Of a stretch of 64,000 bases of DNA, positions 47,277 through 57,424 are shown one piece after another. Source of the DNA: Mycolicibacterium arabiense (GTDB lineage Bacteria > Actinomycetota > Actinomycetes > Mycobacteriales > Mycobacteriaceae). The position numbers and the translations under genes are program-made. The DNA lies in contig NZ_AP022593.1 in assembly GCF_010731815.2 (NCBI RefSeq), positions 4,774,001 to 4,838,000 on the forward strand, written 5' to 3'. The notes beneath the pieces were generated by a model, which was not told the DNA's origin, made no database searches, and worked only from the letters and a program-made list of their open reading frames with translations. Position 1 is the stretch's first letter, and each line of letters starts with the position of its first letter.

Positions 47277-47299
47277 CGTCGACACGACCCGTGTCGACG
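47277..47299. terminator. Perfect 10-base-pair hairpin between the GAF-LuxR gene and the HTTM operon
   Basis: CGTCGACACG-ACC-CGTGTCGACG is a perfect inverted repeat of 23 bases, with only a 3-base loop, positioned between the stop of the LuxR gene and the start of the CxxC/HTTM genes (all minus strand). There is no T tract, as is common in mycobacterial terminators. It could also be a palindromic operator of the HTTM operon. I favour terminator, weakly. Confidence 0.5.
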
Positions 47300-47339
47300 G
47301 CGCCATACAAGCACACGGGTGCAGATCTAGCAAAGAGTT

Positions 47340-48155
47340 TTATGGCAAGAGTCCGCGGCTGCGCGCCCGCGATACGGCTTCGTGCCTGGTCCGAGTCCCG
47401 AGCTTGCCCGACGCGCTACGCAGGTAGCTCTTCACCGTCTCGGGTCGCAGCGAAAGACGCCTCGCCACTTCACCATTCGTACACCCGAGCGCAACGTGGG
47501 CGAGGACGTCGAGTTCACGCACGGTCAGCGGCGCGTCGTCGGCGGAATCGTCGATGCGGCCGGAGAGCCGCTCGGCGAGCTGTTGCAGCTCCCGCTTCGT
47601 CACGGGCTGGTCGGCAGCGGCGAGGCGGCGCAACTCGGCGTGCACCTCCCGCACCGTCTCGGACTGCGCGGCCGTCGCGATCTGAGCGTCGCGCTGCCGG
47701 ATGCGGCGATCGACCTCGTCGCGGATCCGCATCTCCTCGGCCAGCCGTCGCCCCGCCGCCACCATCATTTCGGCGGCTCGGCCACCGATCGGCGCGCTGG
47801 CGCGGTAGGCCCCGTAGAGCATCGCCCGCGGCGTGCCGTCGACGACCACGGGCACCGCGAGCACGCTGCGGATGCCCTCGCTCAAGACGGGGGTGTCGTA
47901 GTCGTGGGTGATGGTCGCCGCACTGCGGTAGTCGGCGACCGCCAGCGGCCTGCCGGCCACCATGCTCGCCCCGCCGAGTCCGGAGTTCGAGCGCACGACG
48001 AGGCCGCGCAGCAGGCTCGTTCTGGTGCCGACGAACTCGCTGAGCAGCAGCGCGTTGCCGTGCACCTCCCCGCCGAACAGCACAGGAACGCCGCCGTCGA
48101 CCGCCAGGTGCCGCAGTTCGGCACGCAGCGCGTCGGCGTCCCGCGGACGGAGCAC
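47340..48155 (-). CDS. GAF-LuxR transcriptional regulator
   Basis: This 271-residue regulator has an N-terminal GAF-type sensor (about residues 20-155, with LRGLVVRSNSGLGG, ITHDYDTPVLSEG, VLAVPVVVDGTPRAM), a coiled helical linker (MRIRDEVDRRIRQRDAQI), and a C-terminal LuxR helix-turn-helix (LTVRELDVLAHVALGCTNGE, followed by RRLSLRPETVKSYL). It has no phosphoreceiver domain. It is divergent from the acyl-CoA synthetase genes by 57 bases and probably controls them, as in similar actinobacterial pairs. The GTG start is 48155. Confidence 0.87.
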   Translation of the reverse strand: MLRPRDADALRAELRHLAVDGGVPVLFGGEVHGNALLLSEFVGTRTSLLRGLVVRSNSGLGGASMVAGRPLAVADYRSAATITHDYDTPVLSEGIRSVLAVPVVVDGTPRAMLYGAYRASAPIGGRAAEMMVAAGRRLAEEMRIRDEVDRRIRQRDAQIATAAQSETVREVHAELRRLAAADQPVTKRELQQLAERLSGRIDDSADDAPLTVRELDVLAHVALGCTNGEVARRLSLRPETVKSYLRSASGKLGTRTRHEAVSRARSRGLLP

Positions 48156-48212
48156 GTGGCACCCTCTTTCGGGGGTAGCGGACGGGTGACTGTGACGTAG
48201 ATCCTAGTCGGC

Positions 48213-49908
48213 ATGACGACCAACACCGATCTGTATCGCAGCGCACGCGATCACCTGGTGGCCGTGATCGGCGATTACGCCAAGGCCGTCGAGACCTTCA
48301 CCTGGCCGCGGCTGACCGGGCGGTTCAACTGGGCAACTGACTGGTTCGACGTCATCGCCAGCGACCCGGTGACCGCCGACCGCACCGCGCTCTGGATCGT
48401 CGAGCAGGACGGCGCCGAGCAGAAGGTCACGTTCGCGGACATGGCGCACCGGTCGGACCGGGTGGCGACCTGGCTCGAGCGCCTCGGCGTCGGCAAGGGC
48501 GACCGGGTGATCCTCATGCTCGGCAACCAGGTCGAACTGTGGGAGGCCATGCTCGCCGTGTCCAAGCTGGGCGCGGTGATCATGCCGACGACCGGCGCGC
48601 TGGGGCCGGCCGATCTGGCCGACCGGATCGGCCGCGGCGGTGCGGGCTACGTGATCGCCAACGCCGCGGACGCGCCCAAGTTCGTCGACGTACCGGGGGA
48701 CTACCTCCGTATCGCGGTGGGTGATGCGCCGCAGGGATGGCACTCCTACTCGGACGCCCGCGACGTCGTCTCGGCGGGGCCGTTCACCGCGCGCACCGAC
48801 GTGGACGACGCGATGCTCGTCTACTTCACCTCTGGCACCACCAGCAGGCCCAAGCTCGTCGAACACTCGCAGGTCTCGTATCCCGTCGGTCACCTGTCGA
48901 CGATGGCGTGGATCGGCGCGCGGCCGGGCGACGTGCACCTGGCGATCAGCTCGCCGGGGTGGGCCAAGCACGCGTGGAGCTGCTTCTTCGCGCCGTGGAT
49001 CGCCGAGGCCACGATCTTCGTCTACAACTACACCCGGTTCGACGCCGCCGCGCTGCTGGGGCAGTTGCGTCGGGCCGAGGTCAGTACGTTCTGTGCGCCA
49101 CCGACGGTGTGGCGCATGTTGATTCAGGCCCACCTCGGCGACCGGCCGGCCGCGCTGCGCGAGGTGCTCGGCGCTGGTGAACCACTCAACCCCGACGTCA
49201 TCGCTCGAATCGAGAAGGCGTGGGGGCTGACGATCCGCGACGGGTTCGGTCAGACCGAGACGACGCTGCAGGTGGGCAACACCCCGGGCCAGCCGGTCAA
49301 GGCGGGGTCGATGGGCAGGCCGATGCCGGGTGTGCCCGTCGTGCTGGTCGATCCGGTGACGGCGAACTCGCCGACGAAGGCGAGATCTGTCTCGATCTGG
49401 CTCGGCAACCGCTGAACTTGATGACCGGCTACCTGGGCGACCCCCAGCGCAACGCCCAGGTGATGGCGGGTGGGTACTACCACACCGGTGACGTCGCCAG
49501 CCGCGACGAGGACGGCTACATCACCTACATCGGGCGCACCGACGACGTGTTCAAGTCCTCGGACTACAAGGTGTCGCCGTTCGAGCTGGAGAGCGTGCTG
49601 ATCGAGCATCCGGCCGTCGTCGAGGCCGCAGTGGTGCCGCAACCCGACGAGACCAGGCTGTCGGTGCCCAAGGCCTACGTGTCGTTGGCGCAGGGATGGC
49701 CCGCCGATGCCGACACCGCCAAGGCGATCATGGAGTACGCGCGCGACCACCTGGCCCCCTACCTCAAGGTGCGCCGAGTCGAGTTCTTCGAGCTGCCCAA
49801 GACGATTTCGGGCAAGATCCGTCGCGTCGAACTGCGTACGCGGGAGGATGAGGCGCACCGGTCGGGCACGCCGATCGGCACCGAGCACCGCTACGAGGAT
49901 CTGATCCG

Positions 49909-49912
<4 letters not shown>
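48213..49912 (+). pseudogene. Acyl-CoA synthetase (AMP-binding) gene interrupted by a frameshift
   Basis: The gene codes an adenylate-forming acyl-CoA ligase in two frames. From ATG 48213 the first frame runs through the AMP-binding motifs (YFTSGTTSRPK, GFGQTETTLQ) to 49415. The C-terminal part (GELADEGEICLDLARQPL, YYHTGDVASRDEDGYITYIGRTDD, KTISGKIRRVEL) is in another frame, ending at 49912. The switch is at about 49358-49363, where GTGACGGCGAAC lacks one G relative to an expected GACGGGCGAA. A deletion or a sequencing error are both possible. If real, the protein ends after about 400 residues without its C-terminal domain. Confidence 0.85.
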
Positions 49913-51519
<1,607 letters not shown>

Positions 51520-51531
<12 letters not shown>

Positions 51532-52920
51532 CTCGACCTCGGCGAGCAATTCGGCCAGTTTCTCGTTGGCGGCCTTCAGTCGCGGCCCGATCATCTCTGC
51601 GCCCTTGCGGGCGTCGTCGTCGTCGGTCTGCATGTGGCTGACGGCATTGAGGCGGGCGCGGTTGAGCCAGTGCATCAGATCGGGGTCGGTGAACCAGCGC
51701 AGTTGGTTGTGGTTGAAGGCGACCGTCATGGTGACCCAGTCGAGCGGTTTCGTGGGATGCGGTACGGGCCTGCAGTATTCGTTCTTGACGTCGTCGTCGG
51801 CGTCCATCGACTCGACGCGAGCGATGACGGCCGCGCTGAACGCGGGCTGGCACGTACGCACCGACTGCAGCGTGATGGCACCGGGGGAGAAGACGGCAGT
51901 CGGCTCGCGCTGCCCGATGCCGTCGCCGGTGCAGTCGAGGTACAGGGTGTCGGGCGCGGTGTCGATGGTGCCCTGCTGCAACGTGATTCGGCCGGGCTCG
52001 ATCGACTCGACGTAGCCCATCCGGACGACGTTGGTGATCCTGCGCAGGTTCTCGAGCTCGCCCTGGGAGACGATCGCGCAGCGGTACATCGTGGGCTCGA
52101 CGGTCTGGTCGATGCGCAGCAGACAGCCGAACGCCTCGAGTTGGAGGTAGAGGTCGTCGATCGAGGTGGCCTTCTTGATGGCACGGGACTGCGCGGAGAA
52201 GTCGGCCAGCACGCGTCGCGCGAACTGCGGGCCGGGTTGCACGGCGGCGCGGTCGAGGAGCCAGGAGTCACGGGGCTTGATCCAGGTGATGCGGTCGGGC
52301 GTGATGCCGTGGCGCAGCAGCCACAGGCCGGTGTCCATCGAGGTCTTGCCCGCCCCGACGATGACGTACCGGTCGTGGACCGGCCGCCGGGGGAGGCCGT
52401 TGGGTGGGATGCAGGTGACGTCGGGGGACACGTCGTAGAGAGGTGGGCGCATCGACGGCACGACGACGCTGAGGTAGGTGGCGTCGACGATCCTCCGCCG
52501 TGCGACCACGCGGTGCTCCTCGCCGCCGAGGGTGCGGATGAGGCCTGCGCCGTCGTCGTCGGTGCCGAGGAACTCGCTCATCGGGAAGTACGACACCCGG
52601 CCGCTGGGCAGCAGGTGCTGGCGCATGACGGTGTCGTAGTAAGCGACGACTTCGCTGCCGCCGGCCAGTTCGTAGAAGCCCTGGTTCCAGCCGCTGGCGT
52701 CGATGGAGTCGGTGCCGAGCGTGCGGGAGTTCACGCCGTAATAGGCCGACGGCTGGTGTAGGCGTACGTAGGGGTAGGCGCTGAGCCAGTGGCCGCCGGG
52801 CTGGTCGTTGCGGTCGACGATGACGACGGTGGCGTCGGTCTCGGCGATCAACGTGTCGGCGAACGCCATGCCCATCGCGCCGGCGCCCACGACGAGGTAG
52901 TCGGCCTCGATCGTTTGCAT
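51520..52920 (-). CDS. FAD/NAD(P)-dependent oxidoreductase (monooxygenase-like)
   Basis: This 466-residue flavoprotein has two Rossmann-type dinucleotide folds: the N-terminal FAD site [18 protein letters not shown] with [10 protein letters not shown], and a second NAD(P) motif [17 protein letters not shown] near residue 188. This arrangement resembles Baeyer-Villiger/N-hydroxylating monooxygenases. Substrate unknown. It starts at ATG 52920, 24 bases downstream of the next flavoprotein gene, and is likely part of the same TetR-controlled transcript. Confidence 0.83.
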
Positions 52921-52944
52921 CGTGTCAGTTTGCCAGCCCGATTC

Positions 52945-54099
52945 TCAGCGGTAGACGAGACCCGACAGCCGGGACGCCAGCGCCCGCTGGGCGGCCGGTA
53001 TGCGGCCGACGATGCCCAGCACGACGTTGCGCAACGGACGCAATGGGCGGGGGAGGGTGGCGAGCCGGGTGAGGCGGTCGGTCAGCTCGACGACCTCGTG
53101 GGCGATGGGGCGCCTCGTGGTGTCGTAGCGATCGAGCAGTTCGAGGTCGCCATTGACGGCCGTGGTCAGGGCGTCGGCGAGGACGATGGCGTCCTGGATG
53201 CCGAGGTTCATGCCCTGGCCGCCTGCGGGGCTGTGCACGTGGGCGGCGTCGCCGGCGAGCAGGATGCGGCCTGCGCGGTAGGCGTCGGCGACGCGGTGGT
53301 GGATGCGGAATCGCGAGCCCCACGTGACGTCGGTGACGGTCAGTCCGCCGGGGCCGCGAGCGTCGAGGAGGGCCTGGATGACGTCGCGCGACGGCCGTTC
53401 GGGGGCGTCGTCCACGGGCGCGACGATCCGGAACGATCCGTCGGGCAGGGGCGCGACGACGGTGAGGCCCTCGGCGGCCCAGAACAGCCGGACCTCGTCG
53501 GTCGGGGCGTCGCCGGTGAGGCGGACGTCGGCGAGGACGAAGGAGTGTTCGTAGGAGCCGCCGCGGAAGCCGATGCCTGCCTGCTCGCGGACGGTGCTGT
53601 GCATGCCGTCGGCGCCGACCACGTAGCGCGCTCGGACGGTCTCGCCCTCGGCGAAGGTCGCCGTGACGCCGGCGGCGTCCTGGGTGAGGGAGGCGAGGGT
53701 CTCCGCGCGCAGGACGTCGCCGCCGAGTTCGCAGACGCGGTCGAGCAGTAGGCGTTCGGTGGTGGATTGCGGGGCGAGGAGGGTGAAGGGGTAGTCGGTG
53801 GCGAGGCCGCTGAAGTCGACCGTGAGCAGGGTCTTGGCGCCGTCGCGGATGGTGAAGCGTGGGGCTTCGATGCCCTCCTTGAGCAGGCGGCGCGTGACGT
53901 CGATGCCCTCGAGGGCCTCGAGGGTGCGGGCGTTGATGCCTGCGGCGCGGGAGGTGTTGGCACCTTCGGCCTGCTTGTCGACGAGGACGACGCGAACGCC
54001 GTGGCTCAGTAGTGCGGCCGTCAGCGTCAGCCCGGTGGGGCCGGCGCCGACGACGAGCACGTCGGTGGTGTGGGCGTTTCGGGCTGTCGTGTCGGTCAT
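52945..54099 (-). CDS. FAD-dependent aromatic-type monooxygenase (PHBH group)
   Basis: This 384-residue protein is a single-component FAD monooxygenase of the p-hydroxybenzoate hydroxylase type. It has the GAGPTGLTLTAALL FAD motif, the VVGADGMHSTVRE (DG) motif, and the GDAAHVHSPAGGQGMNLGIQDA (GD) motif split over about residues 280-300. It starts at ATG 54099, with the palindromic operators just upstream. It is transcribed divergently from a TetR regulator that probably represses it; the substrate is likely an aromatic or polycyclic compound, by family. Confidence 0.9.
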   Translation of the reverse strand: MTDTTARNAHTTDVLVVGAGPTGLTLTAALLSHGVRVVLVDKQAEGANTSRAAGINARTLEALEGIDVTRRLLKEGIEAPRFTIRDGAKTLLTVDFSGLATDYPFTLLAPQSTTERLLLDRVCELGGDVLRAETLASLTQDAAGVTATFAEGETVRARYVVGADGMHSTVREQAGIGFRGGSYEHSFVLADVRLTGDAPTDEVRLFWAAEGLTVVAPLPDGSFRIVAPVDDAPERPSRDVIQALLDARGPGGLTVTDVTWGSRFRIHHRVADAYRAGRILLAGDAAHVHSPAGGQGMNLGIQDAIVLADALTTAVNGDLELLDRYDTTRRPIAHEVVELTDRLTRLATLPRPLRPLRNVVLGIVGRIPAAQRALASRLSGLVYR

Positions 54100-54120
54100 G
54101 GTCGCTCCTCTGCTGGCCGC

Positions 54121-54188
54121 TATGCCAACGCGTGTTGACTTTTTCAGCATGCGCCGTGGTGCGGAGAAAGTCAACGGTTGTTGGCATA
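54121..54188. promoter_or_regulatory. Twin TetR operators between the flavoprotein and TetR genes
   Basis: Site 1 (54121-54142) reads TATGCCAACGCGTGTTGACTTT. Site 2 (54167-54188) is nearly its reverse complement (TATGCCAACAACCGTTGACTTT on the minus strand). Both contain GCCAAC-N4-GTTGAC, so two dimer sites face each other 46 bases apart. A third partial copy, GTTGTTGGCAT at 54191-54201, overlaps the TetR start codon. This placement fits repression of both divergent genes by the adjacent TetR. Confidence 0.78.
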
Positions 54189-54199
54189 CAGTTGTTGGC

Positions 54200-54748
54200 A
54201 TGGGAGCGAAGGCGGATCAGACGAAGGCCGTGATCCTCGCGGCGGCTAGGGAGCGCTTCGCCGAGTCCGGGTACGAGGCGGCGACGATCCGGGCGATCGC
54301 GGCCGACGCCAACATCGACCCCTCGATGGTGATGCGCTACTTCGGCAACAAGGAGCAGCTGTTCGCCGCGGCGGCGGAGTTCGACCTGCGCTTCCCCGAC
54401 CTGTCCGACCTGCCACCGTCGGAGCTGGGCGCCGCGATGGTGTCGCACTTCCTGGCGCGCTGGGAGGACGACGACGCGCTGGTGGTGCTGCTGCGGTCGG
54501 CGACCACGAATGCCGATGCGGCACAGCGGATGGCGGACATCTTCGCCGGCCAACTGTTGCCTGCGATCTCGAAGCTGGTGCCCGACGATGCACCCCGGCG
54601 CGCCGGCCTCATCGCTACCCAGGTCTTGGGAATGGCGCTGTGCCGCTTCGTCTTGCGCATTCCCCCGGTCGCCGCGATGAGCCGGGCGGAACTCGCTGCG
54701 TGGCTGGGGCCGACGCTTCAGCGTTATGCCACGGAGGACGTGACCTAG
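54200..54748 (+). CDS. TetR-family regulator of the divergent flavoproteins
   Basis: This 182-residue TetR regulator has a DNA-binding domain at about residues 5-50: QTKAVILAAARERFAESGYEAATI followed by RAIAADANIDPSMVMRYFG (helix-turn-helix). The C-terminal ligand domain resembles the TetR_C-type of small repressors. The ATG start at 54200 lies within a repeat of the operator. It probably controls the divergent monooxygenase genes. Its 3' part overlaps the HNH gene by 134 bases on the opposite strand. Confidence 0.9.
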   Translation: MGAKADQTKAVILAAARERFAESGYEAATIRAIAADANIDPSMVMRYFGNKEQLFAAAAEFDLRFPDLSDLPPSELGAAMVSHFLARWEDDDALVVLLRSATTNADAAQRMADIFAGQLLPAISKLVPDDAPRRAGLIATQVLGMALCRFVLRIPPVAAMSRAELAAWLGPTLQRYATEDVT

Positions 54749-56507
54749 CGGCCTCTTGCTCTGCTTCGGCCTGGTTGAGCCGGCGGTCGTCGGCGATGCG
54801 TTGCGCGCGGGCTTGGGCGCGGGTGCGTTGGCGGCGGGGCATGGTGAGGCCCTTGTTCGTCTGTGGCCGTGCTCGTTCCGCTTGTTCGGTGGTGATCGTG
54901 ACTGGTGCGGTGGGCGTGCACAGGCTGGGGAAGAGCATCTTGCTGCCCGGCTCGGTGGCGTAGGTCCGGCCGCGGGGTGAGGTCCAGATGATGGTTCCGT
55001 CTGGCAGTTGTCGGTCCCGCCAGCCGTTGGGTCCGCCCCAGAAGGTTTTCAACAAGTGGTGTCGACGGCATAGGCATTTGAGGTTCGACGCGCAGGTGGG
55101 CCCGATCGGCCAGGCGATGGTGTGGTCGATGTCTGCTTCGGTGGCGGGTTGCGAGCAACCGGGGAAGCGGCAGGTGAGGTCTCGGCACCGCACGAATTCG
55201 GCGAGCCGTCGCGATGGGGTGTAGCGGGGTTCGGGTGGGCTGTCGCCGGGGTGGCAGACCTTGCAGATCTTCGCGGTGAGCGCGAAGCGGCGGGCCAGGG
55301 ACCCAGGCAGGAAGGGGCCGCCAATGATGGCGCCGGGGCGGGTGGCGGGGGATTCGCGATGGGCCGAGGTCGAGGTCGCGCCGTGGCCGTCCGAGCGGGG
55401 TGCGTCATCCGCGGCGCGGTCGGCGGCGGCGGCGCCGCCGGAGTCGCTCCTTAACTCATGCTGGTCCGCGGGGTCAGCGTCGTCCTCGACGCCCGGTTCG
55501 GTGCCATTGCCCTGTGGGTCATTTGCCGTCCCCGCGCCCGCGCCTGCGCCTGTGTCGTGGGCGTTGGCGACTTCGGCCCGGGTACCCCGGGCGCCGTTTG
55601 CGTTGCCGCCCAACTCATCCCACGTCGTGACCTCTGTCAGGGGCTTGTCGTACAGCGGCTCGGGGTCGCCGTCGAGCGCGGCATCTTGTGCCTTCGCGGC
55701 ATCGGAGGTCTCGTCGAGGGTGTCCTCGTTGACCACCACGTAGACCACCGCAGTGCTCTTCGGGGGTGTGGTGGGTCCGGGGCAGTCGTTGCTGCCGCAC
55801 AGGCAGGGCAGGTAGTCGAGTGCATGGGTGATCGAGTGGACCGCGTCGGCGCGACGCTGCTCGACCGTTCGGGGATCGCCCGGGCAGACCGTCGAGGCCA
55901 GGAGGTTCAAGCGCTTCTCAAGTGCCTTCCCGTGGGTGGCGAACAGGGTGCCGAACATCGTGGCCATGCCCGAGCCGTCGTAGTCGAACTGGATGTTGCG
56001 GCCCTTGGCCGAGAGCTTCGTGCGGTACACCCCGTGCGGGTCGTGCTCGGCGACGATCGCGTCGATCGCGGTGTTGAGCTTGTCCTCCGACATGGGCGCC
56101 CAGTCCGCGAGCACCTCGGCGAAGGCCTTGTCGACCGCCCGCTGCGCATCCCCGTCCCGGACCAGGGCGGTGCGGGTCGTGATCGCCGACACGACGCGGT
56201 AGGACACCAGCCCCTGCGCGAAGAGCTTGGCGACCTCGGGCAGCCGGTCCCGCAGGGCCGTGGCGATCAACAGCTGATGCGCCGCGGCACCCTGGGTGAT
56301 GTTCTGCTCGGCGCCGATCTCGGCGGCGATCGCACCCCAGTTGTCCAGGTACCACTGCTCACGGTCAGCCGACCCGTTGGCGGCGTAGGCCCGATCCAAG
56401 AGCACGACCATCGCCGCGAGGCGCCGCGCGGTGGCTGCGGCCTCGACGCGCGCCCACTCCCCGACTGTGCCGGAAGCGTCGAAGACGGTGGCGAATCGAT
56501 CAAACAT
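54615..56507 (-). CDS. DUF222/HNH endonuclease (13E12-type) family protein
   Basis: This 630-residue member of the DUF222-HNH family is related to the 13E12 repeat proteins of M. tuberculosis. The DUF222 part spans about residues 20-350. The HNH part near residue 475-520 reads CRFPGCSQPATEADIDHTIAW followed by NLKCLCRRHHLLKTF, with metal-binding Cys/His. A long low-complexity linker (Ala/Gly/Asp) separates them. The start codon is inside a LexA box. Its 3' end overlaps the TetR gene by 134 bases. Confidence 0.86.
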   Translation of the reverse strand: MFDRFATVFDASGTVGEWARVEAAATARRLAAMVVLLDRAYAANGSADREQWYLDNWGAIAAEIGAEQNITQGAAAHQLLIATALRDRLPEVAKLFAQGLVSYRVVSAITTRTALVRDGDAQRAVDKAFAEVLADWAPMSEDKLNTAIDAIVAEHDPHGVYRTKLSAKGRNIQFDYDGSGMATMFGTLFATHGKALEKRLNLLASTVCPGDPRTVEQRRADAVHSITHALDYLPCLCGSNDCPGPTTPPKSTAVVYVVVNEDTLDETSDAAKAQDAALDGDPEPLYDKPLTEVTTWDELGGNANGARGTRAEVANAHDTGAGAGAGTANDPQGNGTEPGVEDDADPADQHELRSDSGGAAAADRAADDAPRSDGHGATSTSAHRESPATRPGAIIGGPFLPGSLARRFALTAKICKVCHPGDSPPEPRYTPSRRLAEFVRCRDLTCRFPGCSQPATEADIDHTIAWPIGPTCASNLKCLCRRHHLLKTFWGGPNGWRDRQLPDGTIIWTSPRGRTYATEPGSKMLFPSLCTPTAPVTITTEQAERARPQTNKGLTMPRRQRTRAQARAQRIADDRRLNQAEAEQEAARSRPPWHNAEASAPATQRVPPGSSRRPGECARRSGTAPFPRPG

Positions 56508-56515
56508 ACTTTCGA
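56500..56515. promoter_or_regulatory. SOS (LexA) box overlapping the HNH gene start codon
   Basis: The 16-base TCAAACATACTTTCGA matches the mycobacterial LexA box TCGAAC-N4-GTTCGA at 10 of 12 fixed positions. The start codon of the HNH gene lies within it (minus strand ...GTATGTTTGA), so its encoded N terminus MFD comes from the box itself. In M. tuberculosis, 13E12 genes are reported as DNA-damage induced. The gene is therefore expected to be under SOS control. Confidence 0.68.
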
Positions 56516-56653
56516 ATCTACTACTCCGGTACGACAAACCCACGCACCAAAAACAGACCCTGAGCAGCCTGTTGACGAGCACGGCACTGGGGATGGATCG
56601 ACCGAACATCGCCGCAATTGTCAGACCAAGGGTGTAGGAGCGACCCCGAACCG

Positions 56654-57346
56654 TCAGGCCTCCAGCTCGCCGGCCACCGACCGCTCCAACGCCTTCCGCG
56701 TCACCGCGGGCAACACGATCAACCCGTCGAGTTCGCGCTGCGCCTTCCCGTACGCGTTCTGCCGCTCCTGCACGGTCGCCGAACCGTCGGATGCCATCCG
56801 CAGCAGGCTCTGCGCCCGCGACAACCGATCCCGGTCGTCGGCGGAGAAGTCGCTGCGCCGCCGCCGGATCGCCTCTGCCTCGGCGACCTCGAACGCGACG
56901 GCATAGTCGTGCACCGCATCGCGGTACTCCGCCTGGGCATCGCGGTCGCCGATCACCTCGTCCACCGACACCGGACGCAACAGGTCGGCCCGGCTGCGCG
57001 CCTTGTGGAACGCCGCCGTCAACGGATCGCGCATGTCGGTCATCAACGGGAAGTCAAGCAGCTTCGCCACGTCCATCTCGTAGTCGAGCCAGCGCGCATC
57101 GACGTCGTCGTGACGTGCAAGCACCCTGGTCATCTCCCGCCGCGCCGACGCCTCGTCGATCCGTGCGCGTCCCGACGCCTCGGCGACCGCGATTTTGGTC
57201 TGCTGCTTGATCCGATAGCGCTCGAGCCTCCGCTCGGCCCGCCGCTCATTCGCTGCGGCGACCGCCTTGACCCCGCCGCCGATCACCCCGCCCAGGGGGA
57301 AGATCAGCCACCAGAAGTTGCCGGCGAAGTGCAGCAGGGATTCCAC
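56654..57346 (-). CDS. Membrane-anchored coiled-coil protein of unknown function
   Basis: This predicted protein of about 230 residues has one N-terminal hydrophobic helix (about residues 9-30, FWWLIFPLGGVIGGGVKAV), then long charged helices rich in Arg/Glu/Ala (NERRAERRLERYRIKQQ, RRREMTRVLARH..., EVAEAEAIRRRRSDFSADD). No catalytic motif is evident. I start at GTG 57346; a TTG 36 bases upstream is less likely. It is upstream of the ADP-ribosylglycohydrolase gene's end; no functional link is evident. Confidence 0.6.
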   Translation of the reverse strand: MESLLHFAGNFWWLIFPLGGVIGGGVKAVAAANERRAERRLERYRIKQQTKIAVAEASGRARIDEASARREMTRVLARHDDVDARWLDYEMDVAKLLDFPLMTDMRDPLTAAFHKARSRADLLRPVSVDEVIGDRDAQAEYRDAVHDYAVAFEVAEAEAIRRRRSDFSADDRDRLSRAQSLLRMASDGSATVQERQNAYGKAQRELDGLIVLPAVTRKALERSVAGELEA

Positions 57347-57424
57347 CGTGCCAGGATGCCACGCCTTCGGCGGCCGACCCAAAGCAGTTGAGAGCGAAAC
57401 AGTTTCACGTGCTCACCGACGACG

